Assembly (NCBI GenBank): GCA_023419055.1
Contig: JAEZYO010000507.1
Span: forward strand, 1 to 9,514
Direction: 5' to 3'
Length of the DNA: 9,514 bases
Source of the DNA: Pseudomonadota bacterium
Lineage (GTDB): Bacteria; Myxococcota; Polyangia; Polyangiales; Polyangiaceae
The notes under the pieces were generated by a model. That model ran no database searches and was not told the origin of the DNA. It saw nothing but the letters and a program-made list of their open reading frames with translations. This document shows positions 7,026-9,514 of the stretch, piece by piece; the first letter of the stretch is position 1; each line of letters begins with the position of its first letter. A program made the position numbers and the translations under genes.

Positions 7026-7040
7026 GCGGGAAGGACGACC

Positions 7041-7982
7041 TCAGCCGTCCGCCTCCTCACTCGCCTTGTTCGCGGGCCGAAGCAGACTGAGGCCGATGGA
7101 CCCGGCGAGCAGCACCGCGATCACGCCGAGCGAAACCAGGGCCGGAATCTTGTACCAGAGCGCCGCCACCATCTTACCCCCGATGAAGAGCAGGATGAGG
7201 CTCAGGCCAGCGCTCAGATAGTGGAAGCGCCCCATCATGCCGCTCATCACGAAGTAGAGCGCCCTCAGGCCCAGGATGGCCATGATGTTCGAAGTGTAGA
7301 TGATGTAGGCGTCGTTCGACAGGGCCAAGACGGCCGGCACTGAATCGACGGCGAAGAGCAGATCGGTGAATTCGACCACGACCAGTACGACGAACAGCGG
7401 CGTCGCGTAGCGCGTGCCATCCCGCACTACGAAAAAATCATTGCCGGAGTAGTCGTTCACCGTGCGGAGATAGCGGCGCGCGATCTTCAGCGCGAAGTTA
7501 CTCTCCGGGTCGACCGAGTCCTCCTTTTGGAAGGCGAGCTTCAAACCCGTGAAAATGAGGATCGCCCCGAAGACGATGGTCATCCAGTGGAAGCGCGTGA
7601 GCAGCGCGGTCCCCGCGGCGATGAAAATGCCGCGCATGACGATCGCTCCGATGATGCCCCAGGTGAGGATCCTCTGCTGCTGGTATTCACTCACCCGGAA
7701 GTAGGTGAAGAGCACGAGGAACACGAACAGGTTGTCGACAGAGAGCGACTCCTCGACCAGGTAGGCGGTCAGGTAAGTGACCGCCGCGTTCGAACCATGC
7801 GCCGCCGCCACGTAGCCGGTGAAGCCCAGGCCGACGGCGATGAAGAAGGCGCTCCGGATCGCCGCCTCGCGGAAAGAGATGTGTGCCTTCGGCTTGCCGA
7901 AGACGGTGCGATCGAGCACCAGGGCGCACAGCACGACCAAGCAGAATACGCCCCATTCAACGGGCAATGCCGATCCGAACAT
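7041..7982 (-). CDS. TerC-family integral membrane protein (Alx/Mee-like)
   Basis: 313 residues from the chosen start. Members are polytopic inner-membrane proteins linked to Mn2+ export or to metal loading of exported proteins (E. coli Alx, Bacillus MeeF/MeeY), and historically to tellurite resistance. Numbering from the longer alternative ATG at 8018: EESLSVDN (89-96) and VEFTDLLFAVDSVPA (215-229) are the two acidic membrane motifs diagnostic of TerC; SNIMAILGLRALYF (243-256) and FIGGKM (278-283) are also typical. Eight or more hydrophobic segments are visible. I prefer ATG 7982 (protein beginning MFGSALPVEW) because AAGGG lies 8 bases upstream and relatives start there. ATG 8018 would add 12 residues without a clear ribosome site and leave 15 bp to the divergent gene. 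It is the first gene of the five-gene minus-strand operon. No other ter genes are present, so a tellurite role is not supported. Confidence 0.93.
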   Translation of the reverse strand: MFGSALPVEWGVFCLVVLCALVLDRTVFGKPKAHISFREAAIRSAFFIAVGLGFTGYVAAAHGSNAAVTYLTAYLVEESLSVDNLFVFLVLFTYFRVSEYQQQRILTWGIIGAIVMRGIFIAAGTALLTRFHWMTIVFGAILIFTGLKLAFQKEDSVDPESNFALKIARRYLRTVNDYSGNDFFVVRDGTRYATPLFVVLVVVEFTDLLFAVDSVPAVLALSNDAYIIYTSNIMAILGLRALYFVMSGMMGRFHYLSAGLSLILLFIGGKMVAALWYKIPALVSLGVIAVLLAGSIGLSLLRPANKASEEADG

Positions 7983-7990
7983 ACTCGGCG

Positions 7991-7995
7991 CCCTT
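7991..7995 (-). promoter_or_regulatory. Shine-Dalgarno site supporting the terC start at 7982
   Basis: The minus strand reads AAGGG, then eight bases, then ATG (7980-7982). The alternative ATG at 8018 has only CCGCCGGATATAGC before it. This spacing and complementarity are the main sequence reason for choosing the shorter terC product. Confidence 0.6.
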
Positions 7996-8018
7996 GCTAT
8001 CACGGGCCCCCCGAGCAT

Positions 8019-8026
8019 GCTATATC
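8019..8026. promoter_or_regulatory. Candidate shared -10 region of the divergent terC / lipoprotein promoters
   Basis: GCTATATC is the only A/T-rich island in the short divergent region. On the plus strand TG-C-TATATC (8018-8026) resembles an extended -10 element lying 7 bases before GTG 8034, which would put transcription start almost on the start codon. On the minus strand the same bases read TATAGC (8024-8019), placing a start about 30 bases before terC's ATG at 7982. No good -35 is evident on either side: TTGCTA at 7994-7999 is 21 bp from the plus-strand element. The match is weak and the call is tentative. Confidence 0.3.
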
Positions 8027-8033
8027 CGGCGGC

Positions 8034-8654
8034 GTGCAGCGCTCGACCTCGATCCTCGGCATCGTTCTCGTTTCCGCGCTAGGCCTCGTTCACTGCAAGA
8101 AGACGCCCGAACCCACGGGTTCCGGTGGCCCTTCGCTGCTCGCTTCCGGCGCGGGCGAAAAGCCCGGCGCGCCCGCCGCGCCACCCTCGGCGCAGACCAT
8201 CGGCGTCACCTGGGTCGACCCCGAAGGCTGGCCCCGGGACCCGAAGCCGCGCCCCATGCGCAACGCCACCTTCATCGTCACGCGAGCGCCCGGTGACAGT
8301 GAGGACGGAGAGCTTTCGATCACTTACTTCGGTCCGGGTCAGGGCGGCGACACGCAGAAGAACGTCGAGCGCTGGCTCGGTCAGTTCACCGATCGCAAGC
8401 CGGATGAAGGGCGTCAGGCCGACCGCACGGTAAACGGCCTCGTGCAGCACACGCTCGAGATCGACGAGGGCACCTTCAGCTCCGGCATGCCCGGCGGCCC
8501 GCAGAAGGCCAAGAAGGACTACGCGCTCCTCGGCGCGATCGTCACCGCGCCGAGCGGCGCCTACTTCTTCAAGCTCACCGGACCGAAGGCGACGGTGAAA
8601 GCGGCGCGCGACAAGTTCTACAAGTTCCTCGACAGCGTGAAGCCGAGCGGCTGA
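8034..8654 (+). CDS. Putative exported lipoprotein of unknown function
   Basis: 206 residues from GTG 8034. I chose this GTG because it directly precedes a compact signal sequence, QRSTSILGIVLVSALGLVHC, ending in Cys21, followed by KK and a Pro/Gly/Ala-rich linker (about 24-53). This is the layout of a type II signal-peptide lipoprotein, although the lipobox LVHC has His where Gly, Ala or Ser is usual, so lipidation is less certain. The frame stays open far upstream, but that part is antisense to terC and has no protein-like character. The domain (about 58-203) contains MRNATFIVTR (75-84), ELSITYFGPGQGGDTQKNVERW (93-114) and a C-terminal helix ARDKFYKFLDSV. The GG...NVxRW pattern recalls small exported proteins of unknown function in Planctomycetes and related groups, but I cannot name a family. 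It converges with the radical SAM gene at a 14-bp gap. No Shine-Dalgarno site is visible. Confidence 0.7.
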   Translation: MQRSTSILGIVLVSALGLVHCKKTPEPTGSGGPSLLASGAGEKPGAPAAPPSAQTIGVTWVDPEGWPRDPKPRPMRNATFIVTRAPGDSEDGELSITYFGPGQGGDTQKNVERWLGQFTDRKPDEGRQADRTVNGLVQHTLEIDEGTFSSGMPGGPQKAKKDYALLGAIVTAPSGAYFFKLTGPKATVKAARDKFYKFLDSVKPSG

Positions 8655-8662
8655 GCCGCCGG
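8643..8662. terminator. Weak, possibly bidirectional hairpin between convergent genes
   Basis: CCG (8643-8645) and GCGG (8647-8650) pair with CCGC (8656-8659) and CGG (8660-8662), with one bulged A and a 5-base loop CTGAG. The loop overlaps the lipoprotein gene's TGA stop (8652-8654), and the hairpin spans most of the 14-bp gap before the radical SAM gene's stop. There is no T-tract on either side, so it is only a candidate terminator or 3'-end stabiliser for both convergent transcripts. Confidence 0.3.
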
Positions 8663-8668
8663 ACCCGT

Positions 8669-9514
8669 TCAGAGCACGCGCAGGTGCTTCGAGCGGAAGT
8701 CGATGCGCTCGTTCCCGCTGTCGAGGCGCTGCAGATCGCTCGCTTCGGGCAGCGTCCCCGGCAGCGTCCGCGCGGGCGCGGGTGAGGCCGAGAAGTCGGC
8801 GAAGTCGTCCGCGAGGGGGCCCGGCAGCGCAGGCTGCACGGTGCGCTCGAAGAGCTGGAAGTCGTGACGACCGATGAGCTCGAGCGGTAGCCTGCGCTCG
8901 GGGCCGCCATTTTTGAACCAGGCGCGCGCAGCCTCCACGTTCTTGATCAGGACGTAGTGCTGGGGGTCCACCTTCGCGGCGGTCAAGAACGACTTCATCA
9001 TGCCGTCGAGATCGCCGCGCTGGAACGCGCACAGGGCGAGGTAGTTGTAGGCAAGCCCCGGCGTCGGCAAGCCGAGCTCGATGGCGCGCTCCGCGGCGAG
9101 CACGGCCTCCGCGTAGTTGCCCTCGCGGTAGTGGGCGCCGGCGAGATCGAGGTAAGCGGCGTGGTGATCGCCGAGCCGTTCGATCACGCTCCGGCAGTCC
9201 GCCACGGTCTCGAGGTAGCCGTCCCGGAGCCCGTGGTTCTGCGCGAACCAGTCCGTCATCACGCGGGTGTCCTCTTCGGACGCGTCGAACGGGACCTTCA
9301 GCTCCTGGAAGTCTTCGGTGAAATACGCCTCGCGCTCGAGCCAGCCCGCGCGCTCGGCGTCGTGGAAGTCGTGCGTGCCCGGAAACACCGAGAGGCAGGA
9401 GAAGATGTACTGGTGCGGCTTCGCCCGCTCGAGAAAGTCGAGCGTCTCCCGGAACGTCTCCGCCGTCTCTCCGCGGTTGCCGAGCATCATGTAGAAGCGC
9501 ACGTGGATGCCTGT
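8669..9514 (-). CDS. B12-type radical SAM protein with C-terminal TPR region (5' end outside window)
   Basis: The frame is open through the right edge, so the start and the catalytic CxxxCxxC cluster are not visible; 281 C-terminal residues are seen. The first visible residues, TGIHVRFYMMLGNRGETAETF, are typical of the end of the TIM barrel in B12-binding-domain radical SAM proteins (the GI-x-V-x-F-x-M-GxxGET pattern). Next come LDFLERAKPHQYIFSCLSVFPGT and a segment with acidic EDTRVMTDWF. A tetratricopeptide-like region then follows: AAYLDLAGAHYREGNYAEAVLAAERAIEL and LAYNYLALCAFQRGDLDGMMKSFLTAAKVDPQ, each with the helix-turn-helix pattern of a TPR. The remaining ~90 residues are proline/alanine-rich and unrecognised. 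TPRs usually mediate protein contacts, so they may recruit a substrate protein or partner. The substrate is unknown. That the cobalamin-binding domain exists upstream is inferred, not seen. Confidence 0.75.
   Translation of the reverse strand, partial: TGIHVRFYMMLGNRGETAETFRETLDFLERAKPHQYIFSCLSVFPGTHDFHDAERAGWLEREAYFTEDFQELKVPFDASEEDTRVMTDWFAQNHGLRDGYLETVADCRSVIERLGDHHAAYLDLAGAHYREGNYAEAVLAAERAIELGLPTPGLAYNYLALCAFQRGDLDGMMKSFLTAAKVDPQHYVLIKNVEAARAWFKNGGPERRLPLELIGRHDFQLFERTVQPALPGPLADDFADFSASPAPARTLPGTLPEASDLQRLDSGNERIDFRSKHLRVL

Noticed and set aside
7041..7982. Tellurite-resistance island
   Set aside because: Only a TerC-family gene is present, with no terZ/A/B/D/E. TerC homologues are widespread housekeeping proteins.
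7983..8018. Longer TerC start at ATG 8018
   Set aside because: It has no ribosome site, adds 12 residues absent from typical relatives and leaves only 15 bp to the divergent gene. The start at 7982 has AAGGG at proper spacing. It remains possible.
7527..8033. N-terminal extension of the lipoprotein frame upstream of GTG 8034
   Set aside because: It overlaps terC antisense, is very acidic/basic without structure, and would bury the signal sequence in the middle of the protein.
7983..8033. yybP-ykoY manganese riboswitch upstream of the TerC-family gene
   Set aside because: Such riboswitches often precede terC-type genes, but the leader here is at most tens of bases and has no sign of the conserved motifs.
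8079..9032. Minus-strand frame spanning the lipoprotein gene and part of the radical SAM gene
   Set aside because: It is antisense to the lipoprotein gene and out of frame with the radical SAM gene, and its Arg/Ala-rich composition shows no domain.

Overview
The window is high-GC, densely coded bacterial chromosome. Gene content and codon style suggest a Myxococcota/Polyangia-type or other deltaproteobacterial-grade Gram-negative. This is inferred from the mix of an Omp85-family outer-membrane barrel, a stand-alone Met8-type siroheme protein, a TPR-bearing radical SAM protein and alanine/proline-rich exported proteins; no marker gene proves the taxon. I see no mobile element, tRNA, rRNA, CRISPR array or integration scar, and no gene-free stretch longer than about 100 bp.

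Layout. Left edge, plus strand: the C-terminal part of a poly-gamma-glutamate system protein (2-778). Only 2 bp separate it from the convergent end of a GT39-type membrane glycosyltransferase (781-2325, minus). After a 101-bp gap that holds a hairpin, a compact minus-strand operon runs from right to left. In transcription order it is terC-family membrane protein (7041-7982), malQ 4-alpha-glucanotransferase (5463-7025), Omp85/BamA-like outer-membrane protein (3723-5459), a secreted DUF4390-like protein (3038-3730) and a precorrin-2 dehydrogenase/ferrochelatase domain protein (2427-3035). Spacings are 15 bp, 3 bp, an 8-bp overlap and 2 bp, so the five are very probably co-transcribed. Divergent from terC is a small putative lipoprotein gene (8034-8654, plus). 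It converges, with a 14-bp gap, on the C-terminal half of a radical SAM/TPR protein that leaves the window on the right (8669-9514, minus).

How the genes may work together. The operon mixes unrelated housekeeping roles: metal export or metalation, alpha-glucan metabolism, the cell envelope and siroheme synthesis. The most suggestive functional pair is the Omp85-like barrel and the secreted protein whose start codon lies inside its 3' end. The gamma-PGA protein and the membrane glycosyltransferase both point to surface polymers but are on opposite strands.

Most of the window reads as ordinary chromosome. I did not find a clearly new multi-gene system. The points most worth a second look are the Omp85 homologue that lacks the usual L6 VRGF/Y motif, its overlapping secreted partner, the divergent terC/lipoprotein start region with a possible leaderless GTG start, and the substituted dinucleotide-binding motif of the siroheme protein.
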